From assembly GCF_024362695.1 (NCBI RefSeq), contig NC_065423.1, positions 4,271,001 through 4,335,000 of the forward strand: 64,000 nucleotides of DNA, in the 5' to 3' direction. Position 1 is the stretch's first letter, and each line of letters opens with the position of its first letter. This document shows positions 22,697 through 36,100 of the stretch, piece by piece. Source of the stretch: Pectinophora gossypiella. Lineage: Eukaryota; Arthropoda; Insecta; Lepidoptera; Gelechiidae. Position numbers and translations under genes: made by a program. The notes under the pieces are model-generated. The model had not been told where the DNA came from. It worked only from the letters and a program-made list of their open reading frames with translations, and did no database searches.

Positions 22697-23067
22697 ATGA
22701 TTCCTAGTTTCTTTTTTCTATGACTGATTATTACCTATTATATTCTATTGGTCCCGGCTATTAGCCGTAAAAATACCTCCACCAATAAACTTTATTGCAC
22801 AGAACTTAACTTTAACAACCAGACATTAAGACTTGAATACAGTACAACAATGTGCCGTTATCGGGAATGTTCGGTAGTTAAAACGGGAAAAATGTACAAG
22901 AAATATACGGTCGAATTGAGAACCTCCTCCTTTTTTGAAGTCGGTACAAAGAACATAAATCGTTTAGGCAGAGTACACGAAATAACAATTTTAAAAAGCA
23001 GATAGTTTAAAAGAGTTTTTACAACAGAAACATTCCCGGGGACAGCACGTCTCTAAGTACAATTGGG

Positions 23068-23335
23068 GCGTATACTAGGTTCAAGATAAATTATGAAATT
23101 CTGATTAATAAATAAAGACAGATCCAAAACTAACGATAACCATTTTCGTATTTATATTTACTTAACTTATGAATTTTAATTAAGAAAAACGTAACAATAA
23201 GTCCGACATTTTATCACGTTTTTCTATGACGTCACAGTGTGCTTTTTCATACAAATTCCATAGTAATTTCGTGTTTTGACGTTTAGTAAAAAGTAACTGA
23301 TTTGACTAGTTGGAAATTAGCCTATTAGGTTTTGT
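23068..23335 (+). repeat. 250-base repeat R1
   Basis: Third copy, between the two GBA genes. It matches the others closely (CATACAAATTCCATAGTAAT, ACGTTTAGTAAAAAGTAAC). Confidence 0.65.
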
Positions 23336-23644
23336 ATTATTGTTTATTTTTTGACAAAATAAATAAAGAACTCAGTTGCTTATCAATCAACACCTGTTTA
23401 TTGCACATAGAACGACCTAAGTATAATTCTAACAATTCCATAACTTGTAAGTAATACTGATAGAATTAGCATCATAATCTACGTCACTGATCCTCCCTGG
23501 GACGTTTTGAATCATGGTGCGTGCTCTGCAACTGCTGTGACACGGGAAAAAATACTTATTAGAAAACAATCAAAGAATAGATTCACTAAATCGAGCATAG
23601 TTCACTAAACTTGACAGGTCTTCTTCTATCGTATCCTTATAGTT

Positions 23645-23878
23645 AGTTCTAGTTTGGTTAGGACATTACAGGCTGATCACCTGATTGTCCGAAAGTAAGA
23701 TGATCCGTGCTTCGGAAGGCACGTTAAGCCGTTGGTCCCGGTTACTACTTACTGATGTAAGTAAGTAGTCGTTACATGAGTCATGTCAGGGGCCTTTGGC
23801 GGCTCAATAGTAACCCTGACACCAGGGTTGATGAGGTTGGTAATTCACCTCACAACCCACACGATAAGAAGAAGAAGT
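23645..23878 (+). mobile_element. SINE-A, headless
   Basis: Body and tail; followed at once by an inverted copy, which makes a large imperfect palindrome around 23880. Confidence 0.75.
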
Positions 23879-23879
23879 A

Positions 23880-24105
23880 TCCTTATAACCCATAAGGTGG
23901 ATTACCAAGTTCATCAACCCTGGTGTCCGAGTTATTCTAGAACCGCCAAAGGGTCCCTGACATGACTAATGTAACGACTGCGTACTTACATCAGTAAGTA
24001 GTAACCGAGACTAACGGCTTAATGTACCTTCCGCGCGGATCATCTTACTTTCGGGCAATCGGGTGATTGAGCTGTCTAGGACTGCAATGTCTTAGCCAAA
24101 CAAAG
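23880..24105 (-). mobile_element. SINE-A, headless, inverted partner
   Basis: Reverse-orientation body and tail facing the copy at 23645-23878. It lies just downstream of the GBA copy B polyadenylation signal. Confidence 0.7.
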
Positions 24106-24153
24106 GAAAGTTTCATAAACCCATTTTCGATAGAGTCTTCCCCATCGGGTCTA

Positions 24154-24159
24154 TTTATT
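24154..24159 (-). terminator. AATAAA polyadenylation signal of GBA copy B
   Basis: On the minus strand, 30 bases after the stop codon; the nearest signal and well spaced. Confidence 0.65.
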
Positions 24160-24188
24160 TATGTCATGTATTGTACTTATAAATGAAC

Positions 24189-27100
24189 TTACTCGTTGAC
24201 CTCGTTATGGAACTCCACTGTGGTGAAGGATCTTGGTTGCAGCTCCAATACCAGCTGTTGGTCGCCCAGGCGAATGCCCACAGAGGCCGTCGAATTGGCA
24301 CTACAAAACAATATAAAAAGAAAAACGGTCTGACTGACACAATATTAATAAACACTATGCTTATTAGTATTGTGTCTTAGCCGATACCGAAACACGATAG
24401 AGAGTGTTGAGACCAATGTCCACTCATCCAAAACCTTTAAATTATATAGGCTATACTTTATGGCGCTTTACTTCTATAATATAAGAAAGTGATTGTCTTT
24501 GGTTAAGCTCTCTCTCTGGAAAAATATTGTAGAACGTGGTGTAAGATTTTTGATGAAGAAGCATTATAATAAAAGAACAATAAATAATATCGAGTTTTAA
24601 TGAGAAACAAGAAGAAGAAATATCCCGGCATCCCCAACAGTGGTAGCAGAGCGTAGTTCCGAGAAATTGGTAAGAAAATCAACAAGATTCTAATAAGGAA
24701 AAATGGCGTCATCGGAATTCCAGAAATTTCATTGTAATATTAGACAATTTGCCGGCGAAGACTATGCAGTATGGAAATTCAGAATTAGCGCAATATTGAG
24801 AGAAAATGAATGTTTGGATGCTATAAAAAATATCGAGTTTGCGAGTAATAAAGAAAACACAAAAGCTGAAGCACGTGCTCAAAGCATAATAATTGGCGCA
24901 GTGGCCGACACATATTTAGATTACATTCAAGATGAAGACACAGCCTATAATATGATTCAAAAATTGGAAAGTAATTTCATGAAGAAAGGAACAAGAAGCA
25001 AACTATTTTTGAGACGACAATTAACGGACATAAAATACATAGAAGGTACACCACTATGTGATCATTTTTTGACATTATCTAAATTATTTAATCAACTAAG
25101 GGATGCCGGAAGTCCATTGAGCGAAGAAGAAAAAATAAATATTATATTGTTGTCAATGCCATCGTCATATGACATTATTGTAACAACACTGGAATCAATG
25201 CCCAACCTTACAGTCGACATAGTGAAAGATCGTCTACTTGGTGAAGAAGAAAAAAGAAACAAAATAGAAAAAATAGAAAAAGGACATTATAAAACTGCTT
25301 TTACATGTTTTCAATGCGGAAAGGAAGGACATAGAAAATATGAATGCCGTTCAAGAACTTGGTCAAGAGGGCAGTATACTCCTGGAAGAGGACAGACATA
25401 TACTCCTGGAAGTGGACAGACATATACATCTGGAAGAGGACAGACATATACTCCTGGAAGTGGACAGATATATACACCCGGAAGAGGACAGACATATACA
25501 CCCGGACAAGGACAATCATATACACCTAGACGAGGACAGAGAGGATATCAAGGACCAAACAGAGGATTTCGTGGGAATGGAAGAACAGGTAACGGACAAC
25601 GGGGATGGCAAAATCAGACGTTTGCTGCAGACATGTCAGCAGAGGAAGGTGCATATTGTTCAGGAACGGACAAGGAATTTTCAGGTGAGCGAGTAAAATT
25701 GAATAATGATAGTGAAACGTTAACTTGGTGTATTGACTCTGGCTGCTCTGATCATTTAATTAATACTAAAGATTATTTTTACGAATATGTGGAATTAAGT
25801 AAACCAAAAATTATAGCTGCAGCTAAAAATGGTGTAACTTTAACAGCAGTAGGAATTGGAAATATATATGTGAAAGCTTATGTAGGACAAAGATGTTCTG
25901 ACTTTACTATAAAAAATGTTTATTATGTACCGGAATTGAGAAAAAATTTATTGTCTGTATCTAAAATAGAAAACAGTGGTTTCAAAGTTGAATTTTCTAA
26001 CGGCAAAGTGAGAATATATAAACACAATTATCTATCTTTGATAGGCAATATTGAGGGTTCATTGTACACTATTAAAGTGTTTCCACAATTTGAAATTGAG
26101 AGTAACTTTATATCAAAACATGAAAGTGATATGTTACAGTTGTGGCATAGAAGGTTTGGTCATTTAGGATTAAAAAACTTAAATTTACTTGCACAGAGAC
26201 AAATGGTCCATGGATTAGATAACTTAAAAAATAACACAATAGATCATACTTTATGTGAACCATGTTTGGTAGGAAAAATGACAAAATTACCTTTCAATAA
26301 ATCAGGACGTAGGGCAACTAGGCCTCTTGAGTTAGTACATACCGATGTGTGTGGTCCCATAAATCCAGCTACTAAAGAAGGATATAAATATTTTGTAACA
26401 TTCATTGATGATTACACACATTTTGTAATTGTATATTTAATTTCAAACAAAAGTGAAGTTTTTAAAAAATTCAAAATTTATTATAATTATGCAACTAATC
26501 ATTTTCAAACTAACCTTTTGAAGTTGAGATCAGATAATGGTAGGGAATATGTATCAAGGGAATTTCAAGATTTTTGCTATGACAAAGGTATACAGATGCA
26601 ACACACAGTGCCGTATAACCCACAGATGAACGGAGTAGCGGAACGAATGAACAGGACTTTAGTAGAAAAGGTGAGGACAATTCTCATTGATTCTAAACTT
26701 GGAAAGGACTTTTGGGGGCATGCTGTGTTATTCTCAGCATATGTTACGAATAGAAGCCCAACATTGGGAAAGGACAAGACCCCTTCAGAATTATGGGAAG
26801 GAAGAGTACCAAATGTATCGAATATGAGAGTATTTGGATGTGTAGCATATAATTATGTTCCTAAAGAGTTGAGACAGAAACTGGATAATAATGGAAAAAG
26901 GATGATATTTATAGGATATAGTACTTCTGGATATAAATTATATGATGAGGAGACAAATAAGGTTATAGTTGGGAGAAATGTAGTATTCAATGAAAAACAA
27001 AAGAAAGAAGATGAATATTGTTATATACCGTTTAATATGGATAAAGAAAAACTAGATGATACAGAAGGAGACAAAGAAGATGAAAAAGAAGAATATCAGG

Positions 27101-30100
27101 AATGTCAAGAAGAAGTATGTGAAGAAAAAATATGTGAAGTAGAAGAAAATATAATTAGTATAAAGCCAAGACAGGAAAATAAAGAGAAGAAAATTTATGG
27201 AAAACCAGGACGTGACAACAAGGAGAAGAAAGAGATTAAATTACAAGAAAGAGGGAGAGATAAAAGGAAGATAGTGAAGCCAAAGTGGCAAGAGGAGTAT
27301 GAATTGGATTTAAGTTCAGAAGATGAAGCGTTGTATGCTCTATTGACAAGTCAACAAGACGTACCATTAAATTTTGATGATATAAATCAAAGAGAAGATA
27401 AAGTAGAATGGGAAAAGGCAGTAGCTGAAGAATTAAAAGTATTAAAGGATAGTGACACATGGAGAATTGTACATAAACCAGAGAAAGAAAGGTTACTGGA
27501 TAGTAAATGGATATTTACAAGAAAAGAAGTAGGAAATGAGGAAATATGCAAAGCAAGATTAGTAGTAAGAGGTTTTCAACAGAAGGAGAATTTAGAAGAT
27601 ATATACTCACCAGTACTGAAGCTTCAAACCTTGAGAGTTTTATTATCTATTGCCGCACAAAAAGAATACAAAATCCATCAGATGGATGTAAAAGGAGCAT
27701 TTCTATATGGGAGGATAGATGAAGATGTATATTTGAAACCTCCACAAGGACTAGATATTCCAGAAAGTCATGTGTTGAAACTTCAAAAGTCATTATACGG
27801 ACTCAAGAAATCACCAAAATACTGGTATGAAAAATTCACTGAAGTAATTACAAATTATGGATTTATCCGTTCACAAAATGATTACTGCCTCTATAACAAA
27901 GGTGAAATCTATATACTTTTATATGTAGATGATTTACTCATAATTGGGCCAAATGAAAAAGAGATAGAAAAGATAAAGTTATTTTTGAAAACACAATTTA
28001 GAATGAAGGATTTAGGTTCTGATAATTTAACTTACCTTGGAATTAGCATTCAAAATAATTCAGAGTGCATTTCAATAAATCAAACCAAATATTTACAAAA
28101 TGTTTTATTAAAATATAACATGATTGACTGCAAAGGTTGTAACTCACCGATGGACTTAAACTTTAAACTTGAGTTTGATGATTCAGAAATTGATATGTCT
28201 CTTGAATACCAATGTAGATCTTTGATAGGTTCTTTAATGTACGCCATGGTAAGCACCAGACCAGACTTTGCCACATCAGTATCATATTTAAGTAGATTTC
28301 AGTCAAAACCAACTCTAAAGTTGTGGAAAGCTTTAAAAAGAGTACTTAGATATGTTAAACAAACAGTAAATTACAGCTTGATATATTATAAAAATAACTT
28401 AAATGACTGTGACATTCTGATAGGTTTTGCTGATGCCGATTTTGCTCGAGATAGTGATAGAAAATCTACTAGTGGATATATATTTAAATTGTTTGGAAAT
28501 ACAATTTCGTGGAGATCTAGAAAACAAAGTACAGTAGCACTTAGTACTACAGAAGCAGAGTTAGTATCATTGTGTGAGGCATCCGTAGAAGCATGTTGGT
28601 TACATAAGTTGTTGTCAGATTTAAATATTTTTCTACTCCTCTACTTTAATCTGGCATTTAAATAACCAAAAAGTCTAATATAAGTACATACATAATTAAA
28701 CTCTTTGAAAAAGTGTACGCTCTATGGCCTATAAAAGCATTGTTTACAAAGTGTAACTGTACTATAATGTCGCCAAAAAAGCATTGTTGTTGTTTTTTTT
28801 TTTTTGACCTGGAAACTGGCACCTTTACTTTGTTTGGTGCCATAGATATACTATAAAAAAAAAGTATACATTTGCCGCCATTTTCCCGCGCGTTGGAAAA
28901 TAAATTGGAAAATTTTTGTGTTTCGTTTCAAAACACTAAAAAGTATAAAATAAAAAGGAAAAATGGATGAAGAACTATTGATTACCATATCACACAATAC
29001 CATTCAAAATTTACATCTTCATTTTTATAAATAAAATTTTTCTTTGTATAATTTTTGTTTCATTTAAAATTACGTCGTCGTAGAAAAAGTATTGTATGCA
29101 ACGTTGTATAACTAGGTCAAAAAATGCTCGTGGCGTCTCTTATTGCGATGTTCGCCAAGGCTCACATCGCAACTCACGCCACTCGCATTTTTTGACCCTT
29201 CTTATACAACTGTTGCATAAAATACTATAATATTAAAAATGTTGTAATTTATGAAGATAATCAAAGCACCATGAAAACTGTTAAAAATCCAGACCAAAAG
29301 AGATTGAAACATGTTGATGTAAAGTTCAATTTCGTTAAACAAAAGGTAGAGGAAGGATTGATCACTGTTAAATATATTTCAACTGTAGATCAACTTGCTG
29401 ATGTTTTCACCAAGCCTCTTGTTGGTGAAAGATTTTGTAAGTTAATTAACATGCTAAACTTAAAGTAAAATATGTTGTATGTAATTATGTTGTAAGTTTA
29501 AAACGTTGAAGAATTTAGCGTTAGTAAAAGAAAGTTATTAAGTTAGAATAGATAAAAGTAAATAAATATATAAAAAATAGGATTAAATAAATAAGTTAAA
29601 TAGAGAAATGAGTTAGTATAAGAACAATTTTGTTTAGAAAAAGTATGTTTTTTTTTTTTTATAAATTAGAGAAATAAATAAGTTAGTGACTGTGGATTAG
29701 TATAAGAATTATTTTGGTTAGTTTTTTTTTAATGTTTAAAAGTAAATTGAGTTAGTTTTTTTTTTTTGGTGTTGGTTGTTTTTTGAAAGAGTAGGGTGTT
29801 TATTTAAAGAATATGTTGTTTATGTTAGTATCATTTAGAAGTTTTATTTTTGGTTATTATGATAGGGGATATGTTTCTTATGTTTTCTTTAATAATGTTT
29901 ATGTTTTTGTAATGAGTGAACATTGAGGGAGAGATTGTTGAGACCAATGTCCACTCATCCAAAACCTTTAAATTATATAGGCTATACTTTATGGCGCTTT
30001 ACTTCTATAATATAAGAAAGTGATTGTCTTTGGTTAAGCTCTCTCTCTGGAAAAATATTGTAGAACGTGGTGTAAGATTTTTGATGAAGAAGCATTATAA

Positions 30101-33100
30101 TAAAAGAACAATAAATAATATCGAGTTTTAATGAGAAACAAGAAGAAGAAATATCCCGGCATCCCCAACAGAGAGTTAAAGTTATGCCCCTACGGCATGC
30201 TTAAAAATAATACATTTTCTACTAGTCCAGACAAATGGGGAGCGCTGAGGGTTTTCATCCGGTATAAAATTTAGGACAACGGCCTGAGGGTAACCAGTTG
30301 GGCACGAGCCTCGGCAAATGGCATTATTATCTAAAAAGATTTTCTTTGAAGAAGAAAATAATTAATCGACCCTAGTTGCTTGATACTGAATAAGAGAAAT
30401 TGTTGACCACGCCAGCGGGGTCGGTAATGGGGTCCTGGAGTGTTTGTTGTCGCGAGCTGATTGGCCGCCTCAATTGCTACAGTAAAAGCATTAAGAAAGA
30501 ATTTTCAACAATCGAACGCAAGAGTCAGGACGATGATTCCGGAGGAAGTCACGGCTGTACAGTCATGAGCAATATCATGTACCCACTTTAGAACGTGTCG
30601 CACTATCATATTTGACATTTAATGGAGCTTACGGTTTAAATTGACAAAAAAGTTAATGTGACATGGTTGCAAAGTGTATACATATTAGTACTCGTGACCG
30701 TACGACGGTTACACTTGTCAAAATATCGAAAACTAAGTCGTTTTCGTCACACTCACCCATTACAGAGCACGACAACGATAGTATCACTGGGCGTCAGAAC
30801 AGCAAACTGCTTGACTTGACTCTGCTTGGAAGCATCTTCCATGACCTCTATCCTCTTGGACCCGCGAGGAACAAACTTGGCCACGTGAGCCATGGCATAG
30901 AACATCGGTTGTTTGACAAACTCCCCCCTGCTTGCGAACACTATGATTGGAGAGTCAACGTAGTTCTTGATCCAGTTTGGTCCCCCCATTTCGTTTAGGC
31001 ACAGGTTCCAATCGATCCAGCCTACTACGTTGTGATTTATGTCCTGTGGACAAAAAAAAGACAATTAAAAATACATAATTCATTTCCATAATGTAAATTT
31101 CGACATATCTTGGAGATTATAGGACACCAGCACGGGCTTAAACCAATGATTTTCGAATCTGTGTGCGAATTCTTGTTTGGGTCATAAATAATTACCACGT
31201 GCTCAGCGGTGAAAGAAACTATCATGAAGAAGCTGTGTGCCCTAATCTGTATTGAGCTGGTGTTCCCTTCAAGTTGGAAGGTCAGACAGGCAGACAGACC
31301 TGTCCAATCTTTAGATTAGTTAAACGGATCCTGTGAAAACGGGATAACGCTAGGGAGATGATGTGGAGATTTGTTGGACACGTTGCGCCGTAAGCTAATT
31401 CTGATATTACAGAGAGGCGTTACAGGGCCGGGTCGATATCAATAAAAATGCTTTGTAAATAGTTAGCTTAGGTACTTACCGTAATAATGTTTTTCATATA
31501 TGTTTCAGCTCGGTCCCATGACCCCAAAATGACCTTCTCTTTGTCAGATGCCGTAGGTCCTAAAAGGCAATCGATCCGAACATCACAAGTTTTACTATAA
31601 AAAAAATAAATCGGTCCATATATAGCTCGTCAGAACTACGGGGTGTTCCATGGTAAATAGTCGTGTAATCATAAGGGTGCAAAAAAGGTGATTCTCAGAA
31701 TAATGTGCAAAAGTGAGAAGATAATGTGCGTAAAGATTACAATTTCTCTGCTTCATTCATTTACCCTGCTGCGCCTTAAACGAGTATCTTAAAGTGCGTG
31801 AATCTTTGAAACGTTTTTTTTTGCTCCTTTTACTTGAAACTTTTACTTTTGCTACCATGTAGCCGTTCCCCGGAACGTTTCCACTTTGAGAACGTAAAGG
31901 TGCAAAACTTATGTAAACAGAGCTTAAGCAAATAACACCATAATACAAGAAATAATATTTTGAAAACGAAAAGTAGCCAGTGTCCTTACTATTTAATAGT
32001 TTTTACAGCGGGAACATTCTCACTCTGGGAACATTCCCGGGAACGACACATCACTGATACCTTTCTACTTCTCTTTTTCTTCCTCTCCGATCTAACTTCC
32101 TTAGTGGAATCAACTATCGTCAATTTCCTCAACTGAATAATTTAAACAAGCAAATAGGAACCTTAATTAAAATAGGGATATGAGACTCCCAATATGTCGA
32201 CACTGTTGCAAGTGCCATGATCACTAATGAGATTGGAGTGGAGTAGGTAGATCCATAATTTGAGGGTAGACAGATAAGTCTGCCCGTAGAAAATTTAGAT
32301 CTACGCGGTAAGAACCCGTTATTATTTGTTTTAATTATAATAATAACCGCGTAAACTTAAAACAATGTAATAAGGAACCTTATTATTGCGTGGTTTTTAT
32401 CTTTTTGTGTCTCGAATGGCGGTTACTATTTGGCCGAATAAAGGTTACCATTGCAGGCTTCGGTATAGATGAGGAACTTGTCAGGATTGCTGCGGCTCAC
32501 GTCTTCCAAAATCGAGGGTGGGGTGATCACGTCTCCATAGAAGTGGATCGCCAGGCCATCAATGTACTTCAGGGCTTCGGGTTTATACTTTACGACCTGC
32601 AGAGTTACGGATATAATCTACACTAAGGGTGGTATTAATAAACTAATCTCAGCTGAGACTGCCCTCAAGATCATGCTCAAGTCCCTGTTTTAATATTAAG
32701 AACTGTCACATTGACATGAACTTGAGAGCCGTCTCAAAGCTGAGATTAGTTTATTAATACCACCCTAATATTTTCGGGTACTTTGTTATGTAAACTCTGG
32801 AACTTGGGAACCAATTTTGAAAATTCTTTCATCAATAGAAAAGTTACTTTATTCCTGAGTGCTTATAGGCTATATTTAATAACTGAAGTCCATGTAGACG
32901 GAGTCGCCGGCGGAAAGCTAGTAGGTAAAAATATCAACCTGCATTTGACTCATAAGCATACCTGAATAAGCTTTATGAGGTATGAAATATGCCACTTCTT
33001 TAGGTAAAGAATCTCTGTAGAGAATAGAATAAATAGGTTCTAACTTAAGCAAGGGCTTGTTTCAGCAATGCTTGTTTTACTGACGGACCCTCTGATAACG

Positions 33101-36100
33101 TTGGATAAGTTCTGGATAGTTTTCAGACCTTTAAGAGCAAATGGTAAAACACAAACACATGCATGTTTGTAAAACTATTTAATCTTACCGCATAGAACCA
33201 AATGGGCAATGCGAATCGTTGATCATCAACTCCGAGTATTAACACCTTCTGTGTCATGTTACGAATCGTTGGCCCCAAATTGTCTGCTATCCATTCGCCC
33301 TGAAACACCAGAAAAGTGGCAAAGCTTAGGATAAGACATATTACCAACTAAACTACAGAATCTTCATTCTTGTCTTTGTTAGGTTTCCACGGTTAGAGTA
33401 TTTTTCCTTCCCCAAGCACGTTTAGATCTTTTATCCTGGCCGGTGTCTCTTTACGTCAACTTCCATAAGGCGACCAATTTTTAACAATAATTTCGACAAC
33501 TATGTGCAAACATTTATGGTAAGATTACATACACATAACATAAATAGCCTATATACGTCTCACTGCTGGGAATAGGCCTCCCCTCAATCAACCGGAGGGG
33601 GTATGGAGCATACTCCACCACGCTGCTCCAATGCGGGTTGGTGGAGGTGTTTTTACGGCTTATAGGCGGGACCAACGGCAATGGTAAGATTAGTGCTATA
33701 AATCCTTTAACTGTATTCTACATTTTATTTCAAAGCATAACAAATTACATTACGTTTCAAAATTATATTTTGCAAGTCGACTTCACCATGCAGAAAGTTG
33801 TCGGTGTCATTATGCCATCTCTTTCTTTCACTTTTCTACACGACTGGCTAGAGTGCTTCTAGGAGTAGAGTCGTGGACGTGGAGGAGGAACAGAAGGGAG
33901 GCTTTTGCCCAGCAGTGGATATGACGGGTTAGATCATCATCATCATCATCAGCCCATTAACGTCCCCACTGCTGGGGCAGGGGCCTTCCCTATGGATGGA
34001 TAGGGAGATCGGGCCTTAAAGCATCACGCGGGCCCATTGCGGATTGATGGTTAGTAACGACTGCTAATGCAGCCCGGACCAACGGCTTAACGTGCCTTCC
34101 GAAGCACGGAGGAACTCGAGATGAAAACTTTTTTTTTATGGTCACCCATCCTATAACCGGCCTTTGCGAAAGTTGCTGAACTCCAACAATTGCAGACCGA
34201 GCACGTTTACCGCTGCGCCACCGAGCTCTTCAACGGGTTAGATAGGAAAGATCATTACCATGTCTTTAGGGTACCATCCGATGCAGTCACCACCTGTCTG
34301 TAGATTGAGGAAGCCCATGATTGGTTCATTGGAGGTGGATACCGCCCATACAGGGACTCCATGTGCGTTATATTGCTCTATGAATCTGGAACGTTAACAG
34401 CATTAGCCTCTTTATTTATTTCCTCACTCGGTTCATTCATATTAGTAATGAGGAACGTCGTTAAAGGCCACATTGCTTTACAACGAGGTTAAACTGATAT
34501 TAAAAGAATGCGCTGCGAGGCGCGAAAGACTGCAAGCCTTGATTTCACTACCAAATAAACGCGGAGTCTTTTTTTTGACGTGACTTATTGTAGATTTGCC
34601 GCAGATGGCATTAACTACTTGGCCCGAAAACCCGGGGTCGATTCGCTCCATTAATTTTGGAAAATGTTTTTGGGCTGAGCCCAGCAATCTTACTTTCGAA
34701 GGTAATCAGCATAGGTCTGCTTGAACTCCTTCTTCAGTTGCCCGCATTTATTGTAGTTGTTCTTTTCCTTCATCCAATCTGGCACCCTCCACGCCGCTGC
34801 TACTACCTTCAAAGGAGTCTTTGTAGCGTTCATGATTGCCTTCAACATTGGGATCTGAAAGGTAAAACATGTCATTACTGTGGAGTGTAGGTATTCAGAT
34901 GGAACAATGGTTTAGCTTCTCCATTGACCAGATAGTAGAATGCCATCAGAAAGAAGATCCTATGTCGCTGTGTGAAGAATTGAAGACATCATGAACCACA
35001 GTTTCACCTTGATGTCATCTCAACCATATAACTGAAGGTGATAAATGAAGCAGTTAACCTTTCACAGATGCCTTCCAAAGCACGGTATTGTCTTACTTTT
35101 CGTATTAAGTAACAAAAGGACAGAGGACAGTCTCACAAAGTGTTTTCGACAATGCCTCCATTGAGAATTGGACTTTCAGATCGTGAGCCGAACGCTCTAA
35201 CTACTAGATTATTGAAGCTGTTAAATGTTAGTTCTTCTTATCGTGTAGATTGTGAGGTGGAATACCAACCTCATCAACCCTGTTGTCAGGGTTATTACGG
35301 AGCCGCCTGGCCCCTGACATGGCTCATGTGACGTCTGCATACTTACATCAGTAAGTAGTAACCGGAAGCAACGGCTGAAGGTGCCTTCTGAAGCACGGAT
35401 CATCTTACTCTTGGAAAATCAGGTGATCAGCCTGTAATTTTCTAACCAAACTAGGGATCACAAAGTGCTTTTTGTGATATGTCCCCACCGGGATTCGAAC
35501 CTGGAGCCTCCGGATCGTAAGCCCAACGCTCAACCACTGGCCCACGGTGGCCATTAAATGTTAAATGTTAGTGAGATGTTAATATTATAAACTAACTTTG
35601 TATTTGAAATCCTCGATACTGAGTGAGAAGTTGCTAAGCTTGGTATCGTTGATGGGCAGCTCATTGTAGGCATACGGTCGCACGGAGAAGTCGCAGCCAG
35701 CGATAGGAACACGGGCCAAGCTGTAGCCGATGCCTTTCTCTCCATAGTACGAGCTGGAAAGAGGATGAAGGTAAATATCATAATATCAGCCTCCCCTGCT
35801 GCTGGAGGAGGTTTTTTTTCTCTCGTCATTCACTACCGTTTCGTCATACCTAGGACAGCACAGACTAGCAGTGGGGGCCCTAGCAAAATATGTAGGTGGT
35901 GCGACACCTCAAAGTGGGAACCTCTGTCTTTTGTTTTACCACGAGGGATGCAGGTGAATAAACATTACTAAAAGTTTGTTTAATGCACCTAGGTCTTTTT
36001 CGTTTAATGCAGCTCAGGTGAATTAAGTTTACGAAGGGGTTATACAACATTTTTCGATCAGTTTACGGCCACCGAAATTTACTTGTTTACGGCCACCCGG

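Larger units (their letters stand above)
18891..24153. other. Spacer between the two GBA genes
   Basis: No coding region found. It holds the presumed promoter of copy A at its left end, SINE-A, SINE-C, LINE and R1/R2 repeats, the tandem repeat at 20.9 kb and A/T-rich unique sequence. The stretch 22140-22330 is unique and GC-mixed but has no open frame I can support. Confidence 0.55.
24405..30170 (+). mobile_element. Ty1/copia LTR retrotransposon, recent, in the last intron of GBA copy B
   Basis: Complete element of 5,766 bases: two 235-base LTRs that look identical, 5-base target duplication GAGAG (24400-24404 and 30171-30175), primer-binding site, one gag-pol frame and a purine tract GAGGGAGAGA before the 3' LTR. 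It is antisense to the host gene. Identical LTRs mean little time since insertion. Pol is broken by a later 599-base insertion, so this copy cannot make a full polyprotein. Confidence 0.95.

Noticed and set aside
24186..24192. GTAAGT overlapping the stop of GBA copy B, as if the last exon were spliced onward
   Set aside because: The TAA is in frame and the protein end matches copy A in length; an AATAAA follows 30 bases later.
25366..25540. CRISPR-like repeat array
   Set aside because: Units are directly adjacent 24-base coding repeats without spacers, inside a retrotransposon Gag.
28963..29035. Short frame starting MDEELLITISHN as a gene in the nested insert
   Set aside because: Only about 23 codons; at most the start of a lost transposase.
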